Assembly: GCA_029247685.1 (NCBI GenBank) | Contig: JAQWKT010000006.1 | Location: 1-64,000, forward strand | Direction: 5' to 3' | DNA length: 64,000 nt | From: Crocinitomicaceae bacterium | Lineage (GTDB): Bacteria > Bacteroidota > Bacteroidia > Flavobacteriales_D > Crocinitomicaceae | Part shown: one piece after another, positions 40,642 through 49,416 of the stretch | Layout: each line of letters begins with the position of its first letter | How positions within the stretch are numbered: position 1 is the stretch's first letter | Made by a program: the position numbers and the translations under genes | Notes under the pieces: generated by a model | Told to the model about the DNA's origin: nothing | The model's database searches: none | The model's input: the letters and a program-made list of their open reading frames with translations, nothing else

Positions 40642-41334
40642 ATGAAAAACTTCTCCTTTGTTATTTTATTTTTTGCTTTTGTCAATAGCTCAATTGCCCA
40701 GGAACCATGGTTCGCAAAATTTGAAGGCAACAATGCACAAAAAGTTGATTTTCCAATTTTAATTGATTCTTCTTATATCGACATTGCTTTTAAGACGTGG
40801 TCAGAAGACAGGACTTTACGTATAGATGATGTGAAAATATTATGCCCTGGCTACGATACACTTACAAATAATCACGATTTTTTTATGCTTAATCGATTTG
40901 AATTTATCGACTCACTAATTTCAAACAGCATATATGAAAACTACCTTGATAATGAAATTCATGAGGGAATGGTTCGTGTTTCTGAGGCTTTTGAAATTAA
41001 ACACATAAAAATAAACAACAATACCTCTCTTTTTTTATGGGGACTTTACTATGAATCATATGAGGCTTGCCCCTACAGTTCAGGATACTATATTTTAGGC
41101 ACATTTATACATGATAATAAGCCCTCTTCTATTGCAATTTTAGGGAAAGATTATGGTGGTGGTGATGCTCCACATTTTGCAGATGAACGTGCAGAAAGCA
41201 TGATTAATGGAAGCGCCATAGAGATTTTCTATAAAGAAACCCAAGGAGATGATGAGGGAGAGAAAAGCAAAAGCCAAACCATTGAGTATTTATTAATTGA
41301 GGGTCATCTCATTAAAAAAGCAATTCGCAGATAA
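40642..41334 (+). CDS. hypothetical exported protein
   Basis: 230-aa ORF with signal peptide; no family recognised. Confidence 0.6.
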   Translation: MKNFSFVILFFAFVNSSIAQEPWFAKFEGNNAQKVDFPILIDSSYIDIAFKTWSEDRTLRIDDVKILCPGYDTLTNNHDFFMLNRFEFIDSLISNSIYENYLDNEIHEGMVRVSEAFEIKHIKINNNTSLFLWGLYYESYEACPYSSGYYILGTFIHDNKPSSIAILGKDYGGGDAPHFADERAESMINGSAIEIFYKETQGDDEGEKSKSQTIEYLLIEGHLIKKAIRR

Positions 41335-41692
41335 TGATTAGGATTTTGATTGTTTTTTTATTTCTAGCATTGCCCAATGCCAATTTAACGCTGAAGACTT
41401 AATTGAAATATGTAAAATGGACTACCAAAGTTTTGATTCCTTGATGATAAAAAAAGGGTTTCAATCAATGCAAAAACATCAACCTGAAAACATCGGAAAT
41501 CTTAACTATATTAATCTAAAAGAACCATCTAAATGCATCATTTGCCTCAACAATGAAGAAATAAACAAAGTAAAACTCTCTAAAAATAAAAATAGGTGCA
41601 GGTATAAAACCTATAAAAACATTCAATTAAAAACCATTAAGGAATTAAAAGCCCTTGGCTTTACAAAGCCTAAAAATAAAATAACCCAATAG
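41334..41692 (+). pseudogene. small exported hypothetical protein, frameshifted at a T7 tract
   Basis: ATG 41334 opens MIRILIVF...; one extra T in the T7 tract at about 41353-41359 would join it to ...FISSIAQCQFNAEDLIEICKMDYQSFDSL (frame of ORF 41417-41692). Confidence 0.6.
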
Positions 41693-41773
41693 CCTACTAC
41701 GGACGGGCTAATTTATACCTATTATAGAGGCAATAAAAAACAGGAACAAATAAATATAAAGTATTTGCTTGTT

Positions 41774-42295
41774 TTATAATTTCTCTTTTTTTAATGGAAC
41801 TACTATTTTTAAAAATCTTTTGGCAAAAAGAAAGCGTTTTTGATAATAGGAAATTTCATTAAATGTATCCACAACCACACCACGGTCAGTAGCGTGTAGC
41901 ATTTTAAAACTATCTTTTGTAACTTCCACACAAATAGAAACATGGCCCACTCTTGAGGAGGAAATATTTCTGCCTTTAAAAAACAAAAAGTCCCCTTTTT
42001 TAATTTCGTTTAAAGCTATTTTTTTTCCTAATGTAGTTAATGATCGACTAGCCCTACTGACTTTTATCTGATTCTTTTTAAAAATGTAATACATCAATCC
42101 ACTACAATCAAATCCAGAGGGGGAGGTTCCTGCATAGACATATTTTGTTCCTATCTGTTTTAATCCAAACTCAATAATAGAGTCTAATTTAGACTCGCTT
42201 ATTATGAATGTAGAATCGATTTCTTTTTCAGGAGAATCTTGAGAATAAGCGTTTAAAAAAAGCAGTATAAAAAAAAGAAAGAAGATCTTTTTCAT
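41774..42295 (-). CDS. NlpC/P60 family hydrolase
   Basis: YAGTSPSGFDCSGLMYYIF and VGHVSICVE motifs. Confidence 0.92.
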   Translation of the reverse strand: MKKIFFLFFILLFLNAYSQDSPEKEIDSTFIISESKLDSIIEFGLKQIGTKYVYAGTSPSGFDCSGLMYYIFKKNQIKVSRASRSLTTLGKKIALNEIKKGDFLFFKGRNISSSRVGHVSICVEVTKDSFKMLHATDRGVVVDTFNEISYYQKRFLFAKRFLKIVVPLKKEKL

Positions 42296-43350
42296 TTTTT
42301 CATTCTGAATTTAGAGCCTTCAAATTCAATGTTATTGTTTGGAAAGTCAGAAGCCAATAACTTTTTAATTTCTTTAAGCGCTTTATCGGTTTCATCAATT
42401 AAGGGAATTCCTTCTCCTATTTGTTTTGTAGAAATAATATTTCCCTCGACAAAAGCCCCATCTTTTTTTATGGAAACCTCAACGATTGGTCCAACTCCTT
42501 TTAATCCTTTTAAACTGAATCGTCCATAAGTACAAAAGTTCCCTAACGAATAACAGATTAGTCTATTTTTATAAAGCTCTATCGTTCTTGTTACATGAGG
42601 ACCGTGTCCAAAAACAATATCCGCTCCAGCATCGATTACTGCATGAGAAAACCCATGAACATTCCCTCTATTTTCTCCATAAAAGTATTCCGTTTTTTTG
42701 GTCACATGTGTTTTTGAGGATCCTTCAGCCCCCCCATGAAAACTAACAATAACCACATCTGTTAAAGCGCTTAATTTTTTAACAATTGCTTTAGCGTTAG
42801 CAATATCTGTTATTTTAACCGTACCTCGATTTGGAGAAAAAGAGCAAAATCCCACTTTAAGATTATTTATGGTGACGGTGTCCCATGGCCTTGTTTCAAT
42901 TCCAGAAAAAGCAAAACCCATTTCAGACAAAACTTTTGTGGTATTTTTTCTTCCCGGTTCTCCAAAATCTCCCACATGATTATTAGCTATAGATAAAAGG
43001 TCAAAACCCGCGTCTTTTAATTGTTTTATAAGGTATTCTGGTTGCCTAAAAGCATAACAAAGAGAAGGGTCTGAGCACTTTTTTACATGTCCCCCTTGAT
43101 TTAAAACTGACCCTTCAAGATTACCAAAGGTGACATCGGCGTTTAATAAATACGGTCGAACATCTTTAAGTAAATCGGTGCCCTTCGGAGGAAGATAGGA
43201 TTTGGATGGGTAGTTTGTTCCAAGCATCATGTCTCCAACTCCAATTATTTTAAAAGTATTGTTTGAGTTATTTTGTTTACTTCTTGTCGATTGAGAATTA
43301 ATCGTTAAGAAACTAAATAAAAATAAAGGGAGCAAAAGATTTTTTTTCAT
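42292..43350 (-). CDS. CapA-family protein (poly-gamma-glutamate synthesis-like)
   Basis: GVGDMMLGTNYP, NLEGSVLN, LLSIANNHVGDFG, VIVSFHGGAE, GHGPHVTR; start trimmed to MKKNLLLPLFLFSFL. Confidence 0.9.
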   Translation of the reverse strand: MKKNLLLPLFLFSFLTINSQSTRSKQNNSNNTFKIIGVGDMMLGTNYPSKSYLPPKGTDLLKDVRPYLLNADVTFGNLEGSVLNQGGHVKKCSDPSLCYAFRQPEYLIKQLKDAGFDLLSIANNHVGDFGEPGRKNTTKVLSEMGFAFSGIETRPWDTVTINNLKVGFCSFSPNRGTVKITDIANAKAIVKKLSALTDVVIVSFHGGAEGSSKTHVTKKTEYFYGENRGNVHGFSHAVIDAGADIVFGHGPHVTRTIELYKNRLICYSLGNFCTYGRFSLKGLKGVGPIVEVSIKKDGAFVEGNIISTKQIGEGIPLIDETDKALKEIKKLLASDFPNNNIEFEGSKFRMKK

Positions 43351-43355
43351 GTGTG

Positions 43356-43363
43356 CAAATTTA
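43356..43363 (-). promoter_or_regulatory. -7 box TAAATTTG, 5 nt before the CapA ATG
   Basis: + strand caaattta; minus reads TAAATTTG-CACAC-ATG. Confidence 0.5.
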
Positions 43364-43471
43364 CTTTTGAGCAAACAATATACCAAATTAAAGTTATTCG
43401 GATTTAATGAAAAGTAAATTAAGGTAAATAGGACCTTATAAAAAATCATTTTGTAACTTGTAAAGAAAAGC

Positions 43472-43783
43472 ATGAAAAAATTTATTTCTCAAAATTGGTA
43501 TAAGATGATGTTGGGCACATCTTGTTTAATGGCATCTTTTGGGTTTATGATCTACGCAATAAACCCTTCTTATGCCTCCCAAAAAGAAAACTCAACATTT
43601 AACACATCACACCCGTTGAAAACCGAAGAAGGAATTACAATTAAGTTGAGTGAAGAGCAATTGGAAAAACTAAGCCCTGCTCCTGTTCAAAAGGTAGTTA
43701 TTAGTGGTTGGACTTGGAAACATAACACCTCTAATATATATGGTATTGGAGATGAGCCGCTTCCAGTAAAAGTAAAGAAGTAA
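43472..43783 (+). CDS. small membrane-anchored hypothetical protein
   Basis: 103-aa ORF with N-terminal hydrophobic helix. Confidence 0.5.
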   Translation: MKKFISQNWYKMMLGTSCLMASFGFMIYAINPSYASQKENSTFNTSHPLKTEEGITIKLSEEQLEKLSPAPVQKVVISGWTWKHNTSNIYGIGDEPLPVKVKK

Positions 43784-43847
43784 AAATTTGTATATTTAGA
43801 TTTCCTTTTCTTTTTTCTAAAATAAATAAACCTAATATTCCTTATAT

Positions 43848-46040
43848 ATGAAAAAACGTGTACTATTATTCTTTTTTTTGACAGTAAATTTATTTGCATT
43901 TTCTCAATGCCATGAGATTTTCGTATCTGTTTCTGGAACTGGTTCTGGAGTTGAAAATGACCCGGCAGGACTTGATTCAGCAATGTTAATCGCTGTTCCT
44001 GGAGATGTTTTAAAGTTAGACACGGGGACCTATGTTTTAGATAATTCAATACAATTAAAAGATTCAATAACTATTGAGGGAGGATATATTAGCGCATCGA
44101 ATTGGAAAAAAACCAGTTTATCTGGAGCAACAACGATTCATCGTTCAAATGCCAATTCTCAAGCGATTTCTGTTTGGTCTCAAACCGTAGCAATTTCTGG
44201 ATCAAAAGTATCATCTTTTAGGCTTCAAGATTTGACAATATCTACTGAAAACACGAATCAATTATCCATGTCTACTTATGGAATTCACCTAGATTCATGC
44301 TCTAACTATAACATTGTTAGGTGTCAAATAAATACTGGTTTAGCTGGAAATGGAGCCATAGGCACAACGTCTAGTGGAACAGGTGGTGCTGGTGGTGGTG
44401 GCAATGGGGGAGCTGGTGGATCTTCTAATCAAGGCTGTAACGCAAATGGCGGGAATGGAAGTTCCGGTTCAGCCGGTAGTGGAGGTACTTCGGGTGGAAG
44501 TGGTGGGGCTGGTGCTAATGGACAGGGCTGTAATATTTTTGGATGTAATGCGGGTCCAGAGTCTGGCAACAATGGATCTACTGGTTCTGCAGGAAATGAT
44601 GGAACAGATGCTAGTACTACTGCTCCTCAATCGACGTTATCTTTTCCATTTTTTATTCCAAATGGGCAATCTGCTAATGGAACTGATGGAAACGGCGGCG
44701 GCGGCGGCGGTGGCGGCGGTGGTATGTCTAAAGGAACGGATTGTACTTGTGGTTATTTTGGCACCGGAAATGGTGGAAATGGTGGAAATGGCGGAAATGG
44801 TGGTTTAGCAGGAACCGGTGGATATGGTGCCGGAGGGTCTTTTGGCATATACTTAACGGATAATGTTAGTGGAAATATACAGGATGTTTACATTCATCTT
44901 AATGGAACTGCTACAGGAGGTTCTGCTGGAGTTGGACAGCCTGGGTCATCAGGAAGTTCAGGTGGAGGCAGTCAAAATGCCGGTTGTGGAGGCAGTTCTG
45001 CAAATTCTGGTTCTGGAGGTTCTGGGGGTAATGGAGGCGCCGGAGGTGATGGACAACCAGGTGCAGATGGCTTAAACATTAAAATTTCTATAAATGGAGT
45101 TTCTCCAATGATTACACAAGGTGATTCTATCGTTTCACTTGCTTCAGGATCAAACAATCCTATCGATTTTGATTTACTTAATCAACCTCAATTAGTAATA
45201 AGTAATGGCATTTGTGCAAATCAAGACATGAATTTTACCTCCGATACCATTGTTGATTGGGATTTTGGATTAAACGCAAATAACCCTAATCAAACAGGGC
45301 AAAATGTAAGTGTTCAATATACACAAACAGGAAGGCACGATGTTTTATCTTCAGGAACGAATTATTCAGGCTTTGTTAATGTTCCTTTTGAAACAACTGT
45401 AGCCTATGCTGGATCCGATTCTTTGCTTTGCGATTCCACTTCTTCTGAATTAGTTGGAAACCTTGCAAGCAATGATTATGGCACATGGACTTCTTTAGGT
45501 ACAGCATCTATTAACGATAGTTCGTCCAATTACACATTTGTATCTGGACTTGTAGTTGGAGATAACTTATTTGTTTGGACGATTAGCAGTTCTTGTTGTC
45601 CAAGTTCTTCGGACACGGTAAATGTGATTCTTTCAAATAGTTCACAATCTACAATAGCCGATACCGCTCTTGATACTTATACTTTAAATGGACAGAATTA
45701 TACGCAAACTGGAACCTATACACAAGTTATTGCAAACTCTTCGGGATGTGATAGTACAATTACTCTTAATTTGATTATTAATCATACTGAAATTAATGAA
45801 GAATCGATATTTCCTTTTAATCTTTACCCAAATCCAGCATCAGACAAAATAAATTTAACGTCAAATATGAAGGTTTCAGAATCTTCAAAGATTAAACTTT
45901 TTGATCTTAGTGGAGCGCTTGTAAAAGAGATTAAATCCTCAGAAGAAATTGATGTTTCTTATTTAAACAATGGCGTTTATTATTTGGAGATAACAAATAA
46001 TAAAATAGTTTATCGAAAACGTTTTATAAAGCTTAAATAA
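43848..46040 (+). CDS. glycine-rich beta-helix-like surface protein with T9SS type A sorting domain
   Basis: Signal peptide, rungs YGIHLDSCSNYNIVRCQIN and FGIYLTDNVSGNIQDVYIHLN, Gly-rich blocks, C-terminal FNLYPNPASDKINL... Confidence 0.8.
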   Translation: MKKRVLLFFFLTVNLFAFSQCHEIFVSVSGTGSGVENDPAGLDSAMLIAVPGDVLKLDTGTYVLDNSIQLKDSITIEGGYISASNWKKTSLSGATTIHRSNANSQAISVWSQTVAISGSKVSSFRLQDLTISTENTNQLSMSTYGIHLDSCSNYNIVRCQINTGLAGNGAIGTTSSGTGGAGGGGNGGAGGSSNQGCNANGGNGSSGSAGSGGTSGGSGGAGANGQGCNIFGCNAGPESGNNGSTGSAGNDGTDASTTAPQSTLSFPFFIPNGQSANGTDGNGGGGGGGGGGMSKGTDCTCGYFGTGNGGNGGNGGNGGLAGTGGYGAGGSFGIYLTDNVSGNIQDVYIHLNGTATGGSAGVGQPGSSGSSGGGSQNAGCGGSSANSGSGGSGGNGGAGGDGQPGADGLNIKISINGVSPMITQGDSIVSLASGSNNPIDFDLLNQPQLVISNGICANQDMNFTSDTIVDWDFGLNANNPNQTGQNVSVQYTQTGRHDVLSSGTNYSGFVNVPFETTVAYAGSDSLLCDSTSSELVGNLASNDYGTWTSLGTASINDSSSNYTFVSGLVVGDNLFVWTISSSCCPSSSDTVNVILSNSSQSTIADTALDTYTLNGQNYTQTGTYTQVIANSSGCDSTITLNLIINHTEINEESIFPFNLYPNPASDKINLTSNMKVSESSKIKLFDLSGALVKEIKSSEEIDVSYLNNGVYYLEITNNKIVYRKRFIKLK
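44380..45070 (+). repeat. glycine-rich low-complexity coding region with (GGC/GGT)n tract
   Basis: GGC/GGT/GGA triplet runs, e.g. cggcggcggcggcggcggtggcggcggtgg near 44696. Confidence 0.85.
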
Positions 46041-46046
46041 TAAAAG

Positions 46047-47000
46047 TTGCTTAGAATAGGTTTTTTTTTAGCAGTTTTATTTGCTTGTTTTTCTTGTACA
46101 AAAACAACAACAACAACTTGTTCCAATTCTCTTAACCCTAATTCTTGTTTGGATAATTCGATAACAATAGATACCTCAAAAATTAACAGAAAAGTGTTAA
46201 TCATTGGGGTGGATGGCTTTAGATCAAATGCGATGCAAGAAGAGATAACCCCTTTTTTATTTCAGCTGTCTCATAGCCCGAACGTATTTTTTAACTCTTG
46301 CCATCACATAGAAGATTATACGATTAGTGGTCCAAATTGGTCTAGTATCCTAACTGGAGTTCATTGGTGCAAACATCAAGTGTTAGACAATAGTTTTACG
46401 GATAATCAATTGCAAGAGTTCCCACATTTTTTTAGGTACATTGAAAATGCAGACACTTCTATTAGCACTGTATCTATTGTAAATTGGACACCCATAAATG
46501 AATATTTAGCATTTTCAATTGCCGATCATGCTCCAACCGAATCCATAACAGATGAGATGGTTTATCAACAGTCTGTTGATTTACTTCAGAATCAGATACC
46601 TATTTCTCCGGATATTCTATTTCTTCATTTTGACAATCCAGATGCTGCAGGCCATGGTCATGGATTTAGTCCGGAAGTAGCCGAATATTCTAATACACTT
46701 ACTCAAACAGACCTTTATATTGAACAGCTTTTTTCTATTATAGAATCAAAAAGAGCTAATGGAGAGGATTGGCTTGTTTTTATTATTTCTGATCACGGTG
46801 GAGATGGAACAGGGCATAGCGATGGGCAAGATAATCCACACATAAGTAATACCGTGTTTTTTGCACAACATCCGAATTTACAATTTAAACCCAATCAATT
46901 AAGTTCTCAAGTTGATTTAACTCCGAGTGTATTAGATTTTATGGGGATAAATAGCCAAGAGTTTAATTGTAAGACAGATGGAAGTTCAATTTTTCAATAA
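46047..47000 (+). CDS. type I phosphodiesterase/alkaline-phosphatase-superfamily lipoprotein (TTG start)
   Basis: VLIIGVDGFRSNAM, SGPNWSSILTGVHW (Thr/Ser nucleophile region), FLHFDNPDAAGHGHG, ISDHGGDGTGH. Confidence 0.85.
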   Translation: MLRIGFFLAVLFACFSCTKTTTTTCSNSLNPNSCLDNSITIDTSKINRKVLIIGVDGFRSNAMQEEITPFLFQLSHSPNVFFNSCHHIEDYTISGPNWSSILTGVHWCKHQVLDNSFTDNQLQEFPHFFRYIENADTSISTVSIVNWTPINEYLAFSIADHAPTESITDEMVYQQSVDLLQNQIPISPDILFLHFDNPDAAGHGHGFSPEVAEYSNTLTQTDLYIEQLFSIIESKRANGEDWLVFIISDHGGDGTGHSDGQDNPHISNTVFFAQHPNLQFKPNQLSSQVDLTPSVLDFMGINSQEFNCKTDGSSIFQ

Positions 47001-47038
47001 AAAGCAAAAAGTAAAATAGGTTGTTTGCCATATTCGAT

Positions 47039-47046
47039 TAACTTTG
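47039..47046 (+). promoter_or_regulatory. -7 box TAACTTTG, 6 nt before the FKBP ATG
   Basis: TAACTTTG-CGCCCC-ATG(47053). Confidence 0.5.
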
Positions 47047-47052
47047 CGCCCC

Positions 47053-47652
47053 ATGACACAAAATGAAAAAGAAAAACTAAGCTATTGTCTTGGTGCAAAC
47101 ATAGGCATGAGCCTTCAATCTCAAGGTTTAGAAGATCTTGATGTTAAAAACTTCACACAAGCTTTAAATGATGTTTTATCTAAAGCGGAGCTTAAAATAA
47201 ATGCCGAAGAAATCAATAATTATCTTCAAGCTTATTTTGGAAAAATTCAGCAAGAACAACAAAATAAAGCAGTAGAAGAAGGAAGGAAATTCTTAGAGTC
47301 TAACAAGGGAAAAACAGGCATTACGACGCTTGAAAGTGGACTTCAATATGAGGTGTTAACTGAAGGAAATGGAGCCAAGCCTAAGGCTTCAGATACGGTT
47401 ACGACTCATTATCATGGAACCCTTATATCAGGGGAGGTATTTGATAGCTCTGTGGAAAGAGGTCAACCGGCTTCTTTTCCTGTAAATGGCGTTATTGCTG
47501 GTTGGGTAGAGGCTCTTCAGTTGATGGCTGTTGGTTCTAAGTGGAGACTTTTTGTTCCATCCAATTTAGCCTATGGCGAAAGAGGTGCTGGACAAAAGAT
47601 TGGGCCTCATACCACGTTGATTTTTGAAGTTGAGTTAATAAGCATTGATTAA
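47053..47652 (+). CDS. FKBP-type peptidyl-prolyl cis-trans isomerase (Mip/FklB-like)
   Basis: FKBP_N helical domain, VTTHYHGTLISGEVFDSSVERGQPASFPVNGVIAGWVEALQLM, PSNLAYGERGAG. Confidence 0.95.
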   Translation: MTQNEKEKLSYCLGANIGMSLQSQGLEDLDVKNFTQALNDVLSKAELKINAEEINNYLQAYFGKIQQEQQNKAVEEGRKFLESNKGKTGITTLESGLQYEVLTEGNGAKPKASDTVTTHYHGTLISGEVFDSSVERGQPASFPVNGVIAGWVEALQLMAVGSKWRLFVPSNLAYGERGAGQKIGPHTTLIFEVELISID

Positions 47653-47740
47653 GACTTATTCTCTTCCATTATAAAGGGATGGCAAGTTGTAAGAGCCATT
47701 TAGCATTAAATGTTTATTATTCAATTAGGATGATGCTTGA

Positions 47741-47932
47741 TTAACAGCAGCTAGTTAGTGGGTTACCACAAAGAAATTTGTTATTAACCCAACCTTTAAT
47801 TCCATTATATTCGACTTTTACCCATGTTCCACACATGTCTAAAAGTTTAATTTTCCTATAGCTTTCGGGCAAAGTTCCAATGATTTTTCCATTTTTTGGA
47901 TTATCTAAAACATCTATATAGTTTTTAATCAT
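47741..47932 (-). CDS. small bacterial SH3-domain protein
   Basis: 63 aa: IDVLDNPKNGKIIGTLPES...CGTWVKVEYNGIKGWVNNKFLC. Confidence 0.65.
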   Translation of the reverse strand: MIKNYIDVLDNPKNGKIIGTLPESYRKIKLLDMCGTWVKVEYNGIKGWVNNKFLCGNPLTSCC

Positions 47933-47943
47933 AATTTTACAAT

Positions 47944-47951
47944 TACCTTTG
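47944..47951 (+). promoter_or_regulatory. -7 box TACCTTTG, 7 nt before the recF ATG
   Basis: TACCTTTG-TTAGGCG-ATG(47959). Confidence 0.5.
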
Positions 47952-47958
47952 TTAGGCG

Positions 47959-49062
47959 ATGCACCTTTCTAAATTAGACCTTATTAATTTTAAAAATCAC
48001 AAAGAAAGTTCTTTGGAATTAATAGATGGAATTAATGGGTTTTATGGTAAAAACGGAAGTGGAAAAACCAATGTTTTAGATGCAGTTTATTACATGAGCA
48101 TGTGTAAATCGTATCTTAATGTAAGAGATAGGCAAAACATCCTCTTTAATAAAGATTTTTTTTCTATAAAAGGAGATTGGATTTTAAGAGATAAAAAGGA
48201 ATCGATTCAATGTTTGGTTCAGCAAAAAACCAAAAAAGTATTTAAAAGAAATAAAAAAGAATATGAGCGACTAGCAGATCATATAGGAATGCTTCCTGTG
48301 GTAATGATAAGCCCATATGATAGAGACCTTATTTCTGAGGGGAGCGATTTAAGAAGGAAATGGGTGGACGGAGTAATAAGCCAGCAAGACAGGAAGTATT
48401 TAAATGCACTTCAGGACTACAATAAGTGTCTTGAACATAGAAACACCCTTTTAAGAACAATGAATAAGAATCGGGCTTTTGATTCTGAGATGATGGAGCC
48501 ATGGAATTTAAAATTAATCCAACTTGGAGAAGTTATTTTTTCAAAAAGAAAGGCATTTGTGGATGAATTTATCCCAACTTTTTTGCGTTTTTATGAAAGT
48601 CTTGGGTATAAAAAAGAGAAGGTATCTTTAAATTACAAATCCCATCTTATGGAGGGGGGGTTCAAGGAACTTCTTCAAGCCGCAAAAAACAAAGATTATG
48701 CACTGCAATATTCAACTGTAGGTACACATAGAGACGATTTTAAATTTTTAATAAACAAATTGCCAATTAAAAAATTTGGTTCACAAGGTCAACAAAAATC
48801 TTTTATTATCGCACTTCGTTTAGCTCAATATGAGTGGATTAAAAATCATTTAAACGTAAAACCGACATTGTTATTAGATGACGTTTTTGATAAACTGGAT
48901 AAAGAAAGGGTTGAGAAGTTAATATCCTTAGTTGCAGAAAATTATTTTGGGCAAGTGTTAGTTACGGATACAGATAAAGATAGATTGGTTCATATTTTTA
49001 AAAAACTTCCCATAAACCATATTTTGTTTAAAGTGTCAAATGGAACAATAATTAAAAGTTAA
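47959..49062 (+). CDS. recF: DNA replication/repair protein RecF
   Basis: LDLINFKNHKESSLEL, GFYGKNGSGKTNVLDAVYYMS Walker A, GSQGQQKSFIIALRLAQ, LLLDDVFDKLD. Confidence 0.95.
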   Translation: MHLSKLDLINFKNHKESSLELIDGINGFYGKNGSGKTNVLDAVYYMSMCKSYLNVRDRQNILFNKDFFSIKGDWILRDKKESIQCLVQQKTKKVFKRNKKEYERLADHIGMLPVVMISPYDRDLISEGSDLRRKWVDGVISQQDRKYLNALQDYNKCLEHRNTLLRTMNKNRAFDSEMMEPWNLKLIQLGEVIFSKRKAFVDEFIPTFLRFYESLGYKKEKVSLNYKSHLMEGGFKELLQAAKNKDYALQYSTVGTHRDDFKFLINKLPIKKFGSQGQQKSFIIALRLAQYEWIKNHLNVKPTLLLDDVFDKLDKERVEKLISLVAENYFGQVLVTDTDKDRLVHIFKKLPINHILFKVSNGTIIKS

Positions 49063-49065
49063 TCA

Positions 49066-49371
49066 TTGAGAAAAAAAAGTTATAGAAAAGCAGATGGTCA
49101 ACCTTTAGGAGAGTTAATTGACAAATTGTTTAAGGCATATGGCTTAGATCATAAAATGCATGAAATAGATGTTTTAAAAGGGTGGAAAGAAATGATGGGA
49201 ATAGCCATCGCAAATAGAACGGTTGATTTAAAGATAATTAATAAAGTTTTAATTATAACCCTTGACTCTGCGGTAATAAGGGAAGAATTAGCAAATGGAA
49301 AAAGGGTTATTATTGAGCGTGTTAATCAATATGCTAAAAAAGAAATAATAACCGATGTTTGGTTTAAATAA
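49066..49371 (+). CDS. DUF721/DciA-like protein (TTG start)
   Basis: Small basic DUF721 ORF directly downstream of recF. Confidence 0.8.
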   Translation: MRKKSYRKADGQPLGELIDKLFKAYGLDHKMHEIDVLKGWKEMMGIAIANRTVDLKIINKVLIITLDSAVIREELANGKRVIIERVNQYAKKEIITDVWFK

Positions 49372-49391
49372 AAACAAAGCATAATATCCAT

Positions 49392-49399
49392 TAAATTTG
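49392..49399 (+). promoter_or_regulatory. candidate -7 box TAAATTTG upstream of lysA
   Basis: Exact TAnnTTTG, 17 nt before ATG 49417. Confidence 0.45.
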
Positions 49400-49416
49400 T
49401 AGCTTATTTATTTTAT

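Noticed and set aside
43687-44067. 126-aa minus-strand ORF between the small membrane protein and the Gly-rich gene
   Set aside because: Overlaps both better-supported plus-strand CDSs and lacks a recognisable domain.
44374-44808. Alternative-frame ORFs across the glycine-rich region (also 44863-45075 and 44972-45157)
   Set aside because: Low-complexity GGN-repeat DNA gives long open frames with Val/Glu/Met- or Pro-rich nonsense; explained by the main CDS.
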